A stretch of DNA of 7,785 bases from the NCBI GenBank assembly GCA_019348515.1, contig JAHWJF010000153.1, forward strand, positions 1 through 7,785, given 5' to 3'. Numbering within the stretch: position 1 is the first letter of the stretch; each line of letters opens with the position of its first letter. The DNA comes from Chloroflexota bacterium (GTDB lineage Bacteria > Chloroflexota > Chloroflexia > Thermomicrobiales > UBA6265). The translations under genes and the position numbers were made by a program. Of this stretch, positions 1-7,670 are shown piece by piece. The notes under the pieces were generated by a model. It was not told where the DNA came from, made no database searches, and worked only from the letters and a program-made list of their open reading frames with translations.

Positions 1-1037
1 AGGAGGCGGCCGCGGTCCTGACTCGTCTGATGCGCCGGGAGATCCGTCCCACCGCGGCGCTCCGCAAGCCGCCGATGTTGCCAACGTCACAGCGGATGAC
101 GACGGGTCGCATGCCGATGCGGGCGCTGATCGAGCGGGCGCATCGGATGGAGGAGGATCCGCGGGTCATCGATGTCACGATTGCCGGCGGGTTCCCTCTG
201 GCGGACACGAAAGATGCTGGTTTCGGGATCCTGGTGACGACAGATGACGACCCGGACCTGGCGGCGAACCTCGCAAACGAGCTTGCCACCGAGGCGTGGT
301 CCCTGCGAGATGGCTTTCTGGGCGGCGTCTCAAGTTTCGAGTATGCGGCCGAATTGATCCGCTCGCTGGATAGCGAAGAAGACGTCGACATGCCGGTTAG
401 CGGCCCGCTGGTTCTGGTCGATATTGCCGACAACCCATGGACTGGCGGACCAGGGGATAGTGTCGAGCTCTTGCGGTTCCTCTTTGCCCAAGGGGTCCAT
501 GGCGCCGCCGTTGCCCTGGTCCGTGACCCTGAGGTTGTACAAACCGCCATTGCCGCGGGACCGGGCGGCCAGATCATCGTCGATCTCGGCGGCAAGACCG
601 ACCGGCTCCACGGCGACCCGCTGCCAGTGCGAGCCCACGTCAAGCTCCTCAGTGACGGCCGCTTCGCCAACGATGGTCCGATGATGGCTGGTCTCACGGT
701 CGACCTCGGACCGACCGCGCTTCTTCTCTGCGAACCCGCGTCCGGAGCGCCCGCGCCGCCGGTGGAGGTTCTGGTGACCACCCGGGCGGAGACCCCGATC
801 GACCTCAATGTATTTCGCTGCCACGGCATGGAGCCGACCCGGCATCGGGTCCTGGGGTTGAAGGGGAAGGGGCATTTCCGGGCGGCGTTCGAGCCCATCG
901 CGCGGCGAGTCGTGCTCGTCGAGGGGCCAGGCATCACTGGCGCCGATCTCTCGCGCCTGACATTCCGGAAGGTACGGCGGCCAATCTGGCCGCTCGATCC
1001 GGCGGAGACGATCGCCTTCGCTATGGGCAATCCCTAG
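1..1037 (+). CDS. M81 family metallopeptidase (MlrC-like), C-terminal part; 5' end outside window
   Basis: The frame is open to the left edge (first full codon at 3), so the ATG at 30 is probably internal and the gene starts upstream. About 344 residues are visible; family members are usually near 480-500. Recognisable family blocks, numbered from the ATG at 30, are KPPMLPTSQ (13-21), the GGFPLAD stretch (53-59), LVDIADNPWTGGPGDS (about 128-143), DLGGKTDRLHG (about 187-197), LSDGRF followed by GPMMAG, VDLGPTALL, GHFRAAFEPIARRVVLVEGPG, and a final RRPIWPLD. These match the end of the N-terminal domain (DUF1485) and the whole MlrC C-terminal domain. The named relative MlrC is a zinc hydrolase acting on linearised microcystin, but most homologues have unknown peptide or amide substrates, so no substrate is proposed. 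The usual glycine-rich ADNPGGG block reads ADNPWTGG here. The zinc ligands belong to the missing N-terminal part and cannot be checked. It ends 68 bp from the dnaK stop, in convergent orientation. Confidence 0.85.
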   Translation, partial: EAAAVLTRLMRREIRPTAALRKPPMLPTSQRMTTGRMPMRALIERAHRMEEDPRVIDVTIAGGFPLADTKDAGFGILVTTDDDPDLAANLANELATEAWSLRDGFLGGVSSFEYAAELIRSLDSEEDVDMPVSGPLVLVDIADNPWTGGPGDSVELLRFLFAQGVHGAAVALVRDPEVVQTAIAAGPGGQIIVDLGGKTDRLHGDPLPVRAHVKLLSDGRFANDGPMMAGLTVDLGPTALLLCEPASGAPAPPVEVLVTTRAETPIDLNVFRCHGMEPTRHRVLGLKGKGHFRAAFEPIARRVVLVEGPGITGADLSRLTFRKVRRPIWPLDPAETIAFAMGNP

Positions 1038-1053
1038 ACGCTGATTCTTCGAG

Positions 1054-1089
1054 ACCGAGGAGAGCAGCCGGCCGGCCGCCCTCCTCGGT
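1054..1089. terminator. Hairpin between convergent stop codons, possible bidirectional terminator
   Basis: ACCGAGGAG (1054-1062) and CTCCTCGGT (1081-1089) are perfect reverse complements: a 9-bp stem around an 18-nt GC-rich loop that itself contains the palindrome GGCCGGCC. The hairpin lies in the 68-bp gap between the MlrC-like stop and the dnaK stop, where both genes would need termination. On the + strand only a weak TTTGATT follows, and on the - strand there is no T run, so classical Rho-independent termination is not fully supported. Confidence 0.55.
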
Positions 1090-1105
1090 TTGATTCTCGC
1101 GGTTG

Positions 1106-3037
<1,932 letters not shown>

Positions 3038-3067
3038 GTTTCTCTTGCTCCTCTTTCGCTAAGTCGA

Positions 3068-3117
3068 CTAGACGGCTAGACGGCCAGTCACTTGCCGGCT
3101 GGCCGGCTGGCCGGCTG
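3068..3117. repeat. 8-bp tandem repeats and inverted repeat around the grpE stop codon
   Basis: On the + strand the unit GCCGGCTG occurs three times in a row (3094-3117) and CTAGACGG twice (3068-3083). The first array encodes the last residues of GrpE; the second lies in the grpE-dnaK spacer. CGGCCAG (3081-3087) is the reverse complement of CTGGCCG (3099-3105, and again at 3107-3113), giving a 7-bp hairpin whose loop holds the grpE stop codon. In the mRNA this could form a structure between grpE and the dnaK ribosome binding site. A regulatory role is inference; the repeats themselves are seen directly. Confidence 0.6.
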
Positions 3118-3645
3118 GTCGTCTTCAACTTGACCTACCTTCACCATCGCCGGCCGCAGCACGTCATCGCCAAGCCGGTAGCCCGGCGCGTAAACGGCGA
3201 CGACCGTGTCTCCGCCGGCCGGATCGGCCTCCACGGCCTCGTGCACCGACGGGTCGAACGTCTGCCCGAGTGACTCGATCGGCGTCACGCCATGCTTCTT
3301 CAACGTCGTCAAAAACTTCTGCTCGACCCAGCGCATTCCTTCGGCGAGCTTCGACTCCTGCTCCTCCGGCGGCAAAGCCCCCAGGCCACGCTGCAGGTCG
3401 TCCAGCACCGGGACGATCTCACGCAGGAGCTGCTCGTTGGCGGTCAGCCGCTGCTGAGCCCGCTCTTGCTCTGTGCGGCGTCGATAGTTGGCGAAATCGG
3501 CCGCCGTCCGCTGGAGTTGATCCAGGTACCGATCTCGTTCCGCCACCACCGCCTCGACGTCCAGACCCGGCGCGGAATCTTCTGCCTCCGGAGGTTCAGC
3601 GACCTCTGGGTCACGCTCGACCCGCATATTGCGTACATCTCTCAT
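3088..3645 (-). CDS. grpE: Nucleotide exchange factor GrpE
   Basis: GrpE is a cytoplasmic dimer that releases ADP from DnaK and so resets the chaperone cycle. The 185 residues match the family size. An acidic, proline-rich, probably disordered N-terminus (1-30) is followed by the long dimerising coiled coil (about 31-90), which includes the family segment RTAADFANYRRRTEQE (46-61). The helical and beta-wing C-terminal domain follows, with the GrpE signature from QTFDPSVHEAV (128-138) through YAPGYRLGDDVLRPAMVKV (152-170). The ATG at 3645 has GGGAG seven bases upstream, which favours it over the internal ATG six codons later. The gene lies 109 bp after hrcA and 50 bp before dnaK. The hrcA-grpE gap shows only a weak TGAGG/CCTCA hairpin (3665-3678) and no clear promoter. 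The last codons fall in an 8-bp repeat array, so repeat gain or loss would change the extreme C-terminus. Confidence 0.96.
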   Translation of the reverse strand: MRDVRNMRVERDPEVAEPPEAEDSAPGLDVEAVVAERDRYLDQLQRTAADFANYRRRTEQERAQQRLTANEQLLREIVPVLDDLQRGLGALPPEEQESKLAEGMRWVEQKFLTTLKKHGVTPIESLGQTFDPSVHEAVEADPAGGDTVVAVYAPGYRLGDDVLRPAMVKVGQVEDDQPASRPAGK

Positions 3646-3754
3646 ACAATCGCTCCCATCCCACTGAGGGGATCCTCAAACATTCGCGTCTGGTGAATGC
3701 AGCCGCCGGGTCGCCGTTGCAGGCCGACCGATAGGCGGTTGTGTCACCTCATGG

Positions 3755-4822
3755 TTACCCGGCCCGGAGATCCGACATGAGATCGCTCATCAGCCGGGCG
3801 ACGTAGCGCACCGAGGAGATCGAGCGGTCGTAGGCCATCCGTGTTGGCCCCACGACACCAAGAACGCCGATGATCTCGCCATCGACCCCATACGACGAGA
3901 CGACGATACCGAGCCGGCGAAGTTCGTCGGCGGAGTTCTCCTGCCCGATGAAGACCTGGACACCGGGGCCTTCTTCCAGGCGCGGCAGCATCGCGCTCAC
4001 GAAAGATCCGCCGCCAAGCAGGGCGAGAAGTTCCTGTGCCTCGGCCGTATCGGTGAACTCCCGCTGATTGAGTACGTGCTCGAGCCCAGAATGGCGGACA
4101 GCGGTGCCCTCGGCGGTCACGCCGTGCAACGCGGTGGCGATCTGATCCAGAGCCGCTCGCGCCAGCCCGGTCCCACTCGCGGCCCGAGACGCGACATCGT
4201 CCGCCGTGAGGCCACGCAATTGTGAGGCCAAGCTATCAGCCAACGGCGAGAGGACATCCTGGTCCGCGTCCTCTGGCCAGTGGACCATCACTTGGCGCGC
4301 CGCGCCCTCGTTCGTGACGAGGATGATCAGTCCCAGCCTGGGCTGGAGTGAGACCAGTTCGATATGCCGCAGACGCGGAGACTGAGCGATTGGCGCGGAG
4401 ACGAGAGAGACGTTTCCCGCCGCGCGTGCCAGCGTTGCCGCGGCAAGCTCAATCCATTGCTCCAACTGCAACTCAACCTGCCGGAATTGATGAAGGATCG
4501 TCAATTGCTCGCTCGACGGAAGTTCGAAGTCCCCCATGAGGTGCGCGACAAAGTAGCGATATCCCTGGTCAGTCGGGACCCGGCCCCCTGAAGTGTGCAA
4601 ATGCCCCAGATAGCCGAACTCTTCTAACGCCGCCATTTCGTTGCGGATAGTGGCCGAAGAGACACCGATTCCAGAATTTTCGACCAACGTCTTGGAGCTG
4701 ACCGGGCGGCCCGTGGCCACGTAGTCGCGCACAATGAGCCGGAGGATCATCCGTTGTCGATCGGACAGAGATGCCTCGGTCTGTGCGGAACTCGGGTTGG
4801 AGGACCCAGGTGTTTCGCTCAC
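3755..4822 (-). CDS. hrcA: Heat-inducible transcription repressor HrcA (GTG start)
   Basis: HrcA binds CIRCE operators as a dimer and represses class I heat-shock genes; in characterised systems the GroE chaperonin keeps it active. From the GTG at 4822 the protein has 355 residues, close to the usual length. The N-terminal winged helix lies at about 19-92: LSDRQRMILRLIVRDYVATGRPVSS (19-43) and the recognition region GVSSATIRNEMAALEEFGYL (53-72), followed by HTSGGRVPTDQGYRYFV (76-92). The GAF-like middle domain follows, with QVFIGQEN. The terminal block has GVLGVVGPTRMAYDR (about 319-333) and a helix ending in VARLMSDLMSDL. The reading frame extends upstream to an ATG at 4912, but that version would translate through the CIRCE operator, and its extra 30 residues lack family features. 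The GTG has GGGAG six bases upstream and a typical unstructured lead-in, so it is preferred. It is the first gene of the operon and is therefore autoregulated. Confidence 0.95.
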   Translation of the reverse strand: MSETPGSSNPSSAQTEASLSDRQRMILRLIVRDYVATGRPVSSKTLVENSGIGVSSATIRNEMAALEEFGYLGHLHTSGGRVPTDQGYRYFVAHLMGDFELPSSEQLTILHQFRQVELQLEQWIELAAATLARAAGNVSLVSAPIAQSPRLRHIELVSLQPRLGLIILVTNEGAARQVMVHWPEDADQDVLSPLADSLASQLRGLTADDVASRAASGTGLARAALDQIATALHGVTAEGTAVRHSGLEHVLNQREFTDTAEAQELLALLGGGSFVSAMLPRLEEGPGVQVFIGQENSADELRRLGIVVSSYGVDGEIIGVLGVVGPTRMAYDRSISSVRYVARLMSDLMSDLRAG

Positions 4823-4828
4823 ATCGTA

Positions 4829-4833
4829 CTCCC
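4829..4833 (-). promoter_or_regulatory. Ribosome binding site that decides the hrcA start
   Basis: On the - strand GGGAG stands six bases before the GTG at 4822. It lies between the CIRCE element and that codon, the order expected if CIRCE is in the 5' untranslated leader. The ATG at 4912 would place the operator inside the coding region. Confidence 0.65.
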
Positions 4834-4842
4834 AGCGAGAGT

Positions 4843-4869
4843 TTAGCACTCTCCGCTCGAGAGTGCTAG
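4843..4869 (-). promoter_or_regulatory. CIRCE operator (HrcA binding site)
   Basis: On the + strand TTAGCACTC (4843-4851), a 9-base spacer, then GAGTGCTAG (4861-4869). The consensus is TTAGCACTC-N9-GAGTGCTAA, so 17 of 18 arm positions match and the spacer length is exact. The site is 20 bp upstream of the preferred hrcA start. HrcA bound here would block transcription of hrcA, grpE and dnaK, and release on heat or chaperone overload would induce all three. Confidence 0.97.
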
Positions 4870-5099
4870 CGCGGGGCATTGCACGTGGTCGTATGGCAGC
4901 CATTGATGTCATCGCGCAATGAGCCAGACCACCGGCATGGACTCTGGCACGTCTGACTCAACAGCAGGCGATGCCCAGCGAAGCTTCGGGATTCAAGAGC
5001 CCTTGCCACGCGCGGCCTTGGCGCACCTGGGTGAGGAAGAAGCACGTGTCTGGCGCGTGAGCACGCCGATTGCCAGCTGGATGAGGCGCCGATTCGCTC
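4870..5099 (-). promoter_or_regulatory. Promoter-bearing region upstream of the heat-shock operon
   Basis: These 230 bp separate the unrecognised gene at 5100-5450 from CIRCE and must hold the operon promoter unless transcription reads through. No strong boxes are visible. The best pair on the - strand is TTGCGC (4919-4914) with CATACG (4895-4890) at 18-base spacing, which would put the transcription start just upstream of CIRCE; the match to consensus is poor. A 10-bp palindrome CGAAGCTTCG lies at 4979-4988, of unknown meaning. No convincing coding sequence was found here. Confidence 0.3.
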
Positions 5100-5450
5100 C
5101 TAGCTCCCCGGAGGCTGCAGCTGCTCTCGCATGCCGGCGCTGATGACGATATCCTGTCCGTAGGCAATCTCCGGCTGGCCTGCCGCAAACGGGAACTCCG
5201 GCAGGGACTCGTCAGTGGGAACGCAAAAGCAGCCATCGTAACCCGGCAGGTAGCCGTAAACGGTGTCCTCTCCCTCGTACCAGACGATGGCCTTTTCTGT
5301 CCCCAGCACGGTCCGGTACGCGCCGGCACCCACGGGAGCAGGGCAGTGTTCGCGCCAGAACTGACCGATCCAGTCGTCAAAATCATGAACGGCGCGGAGT
5401 GCTGAGAGGGCCTCGGCATAACGGCGCGCGAGATCAACGGCGGGTGGCAT
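5100..5450 (-). CDS. Hypothetical protein, about 116 residues
   Basis: I do not recognise the family. From the ATG at 5450 the product is a small acidic soluble protein with no signal peptide or membrane segment. Residues 5-34 look helical (ARRYAEALSALRAVHDFDDWIGQFW), and 44-105 are rich in aromatic residues and glycine and look beta-like (AIVWYEGEDTVYGYLPGYDG, then CFCVPTDESLPEFPF). Codon choice and composition look natural, unlike the overlapping frames. The ATG at 5450 has GGGGGA nine bases upstream. An in-frame ATG at 5510 would add 20 residues but shows no ribosome binding site and an arginine-rich start, so the shorter form is preferred. It is on the same strand as the heat-shock operon, but 230 bp and the CIRCE site separate them, so co-regulation is not implied. 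Cysteines in CFC (74-76) are the only obvious special residues. Confidence 0.6.
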   Translation of the reverse strand: MPPAVDLARRYAEALSALRAVHDFDDWIGQFWREHCPAPVGAGAYRTVLGTEKAIVWYEGEDTVYGYLPGYDGCFCVPTDESLPEFPFAAGQPEIAYGQDIVISAGMREQLQPPGS

Positions 5451-5882
5451 CGGCTTCAGTCCCCCATGAAAGGTAACTCGGCGTTCAGGCGATGGCCGCG
5501 TGCTCTCCATGAAGCCAAGTGGTCCGGTTCAGGCACCGGTTGGTATCCAATGAGATCTCGCTAAAGCACTGTGAGCAGATTGCCAGGTTCGCCTCGGCGA
5601 CGTTCCGAGTACCACGCGCAACAGGCATGTTCATCGACCCGACGATCAGAAAACAGCGATCCTCTCATGCCGGAACCCTCCCCAGAGCTTCCTGAGCCAG
5701 CTGCCGGCGACGCTGCCGCAGCGCTCACATCCTGCCACGAGATTGCGAGGAGGGGAACCCCCTACGGCGGGTGATAGGGTCATAGATGACGGGTGTTGAA
5801 AGGCAGCTTGCTTTGCCCAGTTCGAGCAGAGACCAACTGGGGATAAGGAGCAACTCCCCATCACCCTAACACCTAACACCCG
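5451..5882. other. Gene-poor stretch of about 430 bp
   Basis: No convincing coding sequence, tRNA or promoter was seen. Short frames at 5571-5774 (+) and 5646-5879 (-) have the composition of non-coding translations. A small hairpin CCGGT/ACCGG lies at 5524-5539, about 75 bp upstream of the hypothetical gene start, and could be leader structure. The 3' part (5769-5888) is a distinct repeat block, described separately. Confidence 0.6.
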
Positions 5883-5888
5883 TCACCC
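5769..5888. repeat. Inverted-repeat block rich in GGGTG units at the 3' end of the ParB-like gene
   Basis: TGACGGGTGTT (5787-5797) and AACACCCGTCA (5875-5885) form a perfect 11-bp inverted repeat 77 bases apart. Flanking and inner sequence repeats the same theme: GGGTGATAGGGT at 5769-5780 on the + strand, and on the - strand GGGTGACGGGTGTT, two GGTGTTA units, then GGGTGATGGGG (5888 down to 5856). Nested smaller inverted repeats occur inside: TGGGGA/TCCCCA (5838-5843 and 5855-5860) and GGCA/TGCC (5802-5817). The stop codon of the ParB-like gene (5883-5885) is within the right arm. It could be a transcription-end structure, an intergenic palindromic repeat family or a small non-autonomous element. 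No transposase is present. Confidence 0.6.
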
Positions 5889-6812
5889 ATCGTTGCGGTG
5901 GATGATTCGCTCGGGAAGGGCGAGAAGTCCACGGAGAACGCCGGTTAGCCGGTCAACAGGACTTGGCGATTGGGCCGTTTCGGCATAGTCCCGCGCGGCG
6001 GGAGCCGGACCGATGTCATGACCCTGCTCTCGCTCGATCGCGTGCCGGTGGCGCATGACCCAGAGGTAGAGGTCGGCTTCGGTTTGCTGAGGGAAGCGTT
6101 CGGTGAGCCCACGTTTGCGGGCGACCTCGATGATCGGGCAGTAGACGTGTTCGTACCAGTCCACGACCGCGTCCCGGTAGGCAACGGGCTCATGACGAAT
6201 GGCGGACAGCCAATCGCAATGGCCTTCGATGTGAGTCCAGATCTCATCGTAGCGGCCGAGCGCCGAGGGCCGGATATCGTGGTCAGGACGCAGGCGGTCG
6301 ATATCGGTGCGACGCAGGAATTCGGCGTACTCAGCCTGCAATAGGAGCTCGTTCGCGGCCATGTTGGCATAGAACGGGGCGCGGATGTGTCCTTCGATCA
6401 CCTCCGCGTCGATGAACTCCTGGCCGCGCTCGCGGGCAACGCTGACGCGGTGGTTGCCGTCTTTGACGAAGTAGACATCGCCGACTTTGTACAGTTGAAC
6501 GGGCGGGAGATGGATATCCTGATAGTACGCGCGGTCGACGTTTTGCCAACGGCCGGCGGTGAAGCGCTGGCGTGGAAAAAACTCGCGGTTGAAATCCTGA
6601 AACCGGTCCATGCTGCCGACGATCTGGGAGAGGGGAACGGTTTGCACACCGCGGTAGCTCTCTCCCTCGGGCGCAACTCGCTGGCGCACCTCATGGTAGG
6701 GAATCAGGTTTCGCGAGCGTCTGGCGAAGATGGCGCGCACGTCGGCGAGAAAGCCATGCTGCCGCGCCCTCTCGAAGTCCTGACGGACCTCGGACTCGAA
6801 GGGGCGGCTCAT
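5883..6812 (-). CDS. ParB/sulfiredoxin-fold domain protein
   Basis: From the ATG at 6812 the protein has 309 residues. An N-terminal helical part (1-45, FESEVRQDFERARQHGFLADVRAIF) precedes a ParB-N/sulfiredoxin-like domain (about 50-142) containing VQTVPLSQIVGS (56-67) and the diagnostic block VYFVKDGNHRVSVARERG (113-130). The DGNHR motif occupies the place of the GERR nucleotide-binding motif of ParB and resembles DGQHR in DndB-like proteins. The remaining 170 residues look helical, contain conserved-looking tryptophans and histidines (WTHIEGHCDWL, 192-202), and were not matched to a family. There is no helix-turn-helix as in plasmid ParB, so a partition role is not supported. Nucleotide binding or nuclease activity is only a family-level possibility. 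The frame runs upstream to 6977, but that part overlaps the phosphoesterase gene and is arginine- and proline-rich. The ATG at 6812 overlaps the upstream stop in ATGA, indicating translational coupling. Confidence 0.85.
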   Translation of the reverse strand: MSRPFESEVRQDFERARQHGFLADVRAIFARRSRNLIPYHEVRQRVAPEGESYRGVQTVPLSQIVGSMDRFQDFNREFFPRQRFTAGRWQNVDRAYYQDIHLPPVQLYKVGDVYFVKDGNHRVSVARERGQEFIDAEVIEGHIRAPFYANMAANELLLQAEYAEFLRRTDIDRLRPDHDIRPSALGRYDEIWTHIEGHCDWLSAIRHEPVAYRDAVVDWYEHVYCPIIEVARKRGLTERFPQQTEADLYLWVMRHRHAIEREQGHDIGPAPAARDYAETAQSPSPVDRLTGVLRGLLALPERIIHRNDG

Positions 6813-7492
6813 GGCGAGGCCGCCGCCGTATGGTGGGAGACGTGGTGACCCGGCTCCAGATCGAGAAGGCGGTAGGGAAAGACGTTGATGACGGCGGTGT
6901 CTCCGAAGCGCTGCTGGAAGGGTTGAGAGCGGTCGTAGAGATGGACGTGGCCGTGAATGTGGTAGGCGGGCCGCCACTTCTCGAGAAATCCCCGTAGCGT
7001 CTCAAACCCTCGGTGCGCCGGGTCGGGACGGTCATTGATGTCGCGGGGCGGGGCGTGGGTGACGAGGACATCCAGAGCACGCCCGTAGCGCAGCCGATTC
7101 AGCTGCAGGCGGGGCGCCATCTTCTTGGCCATCAGGCCGATCTCCCATTCCGAGTACTGCGCCGGCTCGCCTTCACAGTAGCGCGGACCGCCCGGGAATC
7201 CCGCCAGAATGAGCCCAGTCACGGGATCCTGGACCACCTTTCCGCCGAGGTCGATCGCGCCAGGTGGTTGGCATGGTCCGTCGCCGGGGCACCGTCGAGT
7301 CAACTCCTCGGCATGGTTGCCGAGCACGTAGTACACGGGCCGGTTCAGCGCGTCGGCGATGAACTCCAGGTAGCTGGCGGGCAGGTCGCCACAACTAACG
7401 ACGAACGCAACGTGCCCCATGCGCTCGCGCAGCGTCGCGCTGTGGATGCGAGGATCAGCTTCATCGGTAACGGCAAGAATCGAGATCGCCAT
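6809..7492 (-). CDS. Calcineurin-like metallophosphoesterase (Icc-related)
   Basis: This is a predicted cytoplasmic two-metal phosphoesterase of 227 residues from the ATG at 7492. The motifs of the fold appear in order: ILAVTDEADPRI (5-16, with Asp10 in place of the usual DxH pair), VSCGDLP (32-38), VLGNHAE (56-62), LVTHAPPRDIND (143-154), and HIHGHVHLYD (178-187). Between them, LILAGFPGGPRYCEGEPAQYSEWE (94-117) fits the COG2129-like group, which also carries a variant first motif. Metal ligands are therefore likely Asp10, Asp36, Asn59, His146, His182 and His184. The substrate cannot be read from sequence; phosphodiesters, cyclic nucleotides or phosphoproteins are all known in the superfamily. 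An in-frame ATG at 7660 would add 56 residues without any family feature. The ATG at 7492 fits the domain start but has no clear ribosome binding site. Its TGA overlaps the ATG of the ParB-like gene. Confidence 0.9.
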   Translation of the reverse strand: MAISILAVTDEADPRIHSATLRERMGHVAFVVSCGDLPASYLEFIADALNRPVYYVLGNHAEELTRRCPGDGPCQPPGAIDLGGKVVQDPVTGLILAGFPGGPRYCEGEPAQYSEWEIGLMAKKMAPRLQLNRLRYGRALDVLVTHAPPRDINDRPDPAHRGFETLRGFLEKWRPAYHIHGHVHLYDRSQPFQQRFGDTAVINVFPYRLLDLEPGHHVSHHTAAASP

Positions 7493-7669
7493 CGATATCG
7501 TTCGGGGTGCCGAGAAACGCGGCAAGTCTTCGATGTTCGACTTTCGGCCGAGGTGCCGTGCACTCCGCGCATTGCAATGGCGCGAAGAACGGTATGACGC
7601 ATGGTACCCGCTTTGAATCGCGGCACGACGGAGCGCGACCGGGGATGTGCTGACCGGCACGGCGGTCAG
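7493..7669 (-). other. Intergenic region upstream of the phosphoesterase/ParB-like pair
   Basis: This 177-bp gap probably contains the promoter of the two-gene unit and the 3' end signals of the preceding gene. A weak - strand candidate (TTCAAA, 17 bases, TACCGT) lies around 7614-7586, but the match is too poor to rely on. The first bases hold most of the hairpin at 7649-7670. Confidence 0.35.
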
Positions 7670-7670
7670 C
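7649..7670 (-). terminator. 8-bp-stem hairpin at the end of the right-edge gene
   Basis: GCTGACCG (7649-7656) and CGGTCAGC (7663-7670) are perfect reverse complements around a 6-base loop. On the - strand the hairpin begins at the last base of the TAG stop of the right-edge gene, the position expected for a terminator or 3' stabilising stem-loop. No T tract follows (the next bases are ACATCCCC), so intrinsic termination is uncertain. Confidence 0.5.

Noticed and set aside
4919..5143. + strand frame of 74 codons upstream of the heat-shock operon
   Set aside because: There is no ribosome binding site or family resemblance, and it overlaps the end of the hypothetical gene and the operon promoter region.
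4958..5437. 159-codon - strand frame overlapping the hypothetical gene
   Set aside because: Its translation is serine-, arginine- and proline-rich with no domain-like pattern; the other frame (5100-5450) has natural composition and a ribosome binding site.
5580..5610. GGTTCGCC resembling a tRNA T-arm
   Set aside because: No matching acceptor, anticodon or D arms could be folded around it on either strand.
5571..5879. Two short overlapping frames (5571-5774 + and 5646-5879 -) in the gene-poor stretch
   Set aside because: Both have low-complexity or irregular composition, and the - frame runs through the repeat block; neither has a convincing start.
5970..6848. + strand frames at 5970-6344 and 6387-6848
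   Set aside because: They lie opposite the ParB-like gene, which has clear motifs; the antisense translations show none.
6813..6977. Upstream extension of the ParB-like frame to 6977
   Set aside because: It overlaps the phosphoesterase coding region and is arginine/proline-rich; the ATGA overlap at 6812 gives a better start.
7013..7597. 194-codon + strand frame
   Set aside because: It lies opposite the metallophosphoesterase, whose full motif set is on the - strand.
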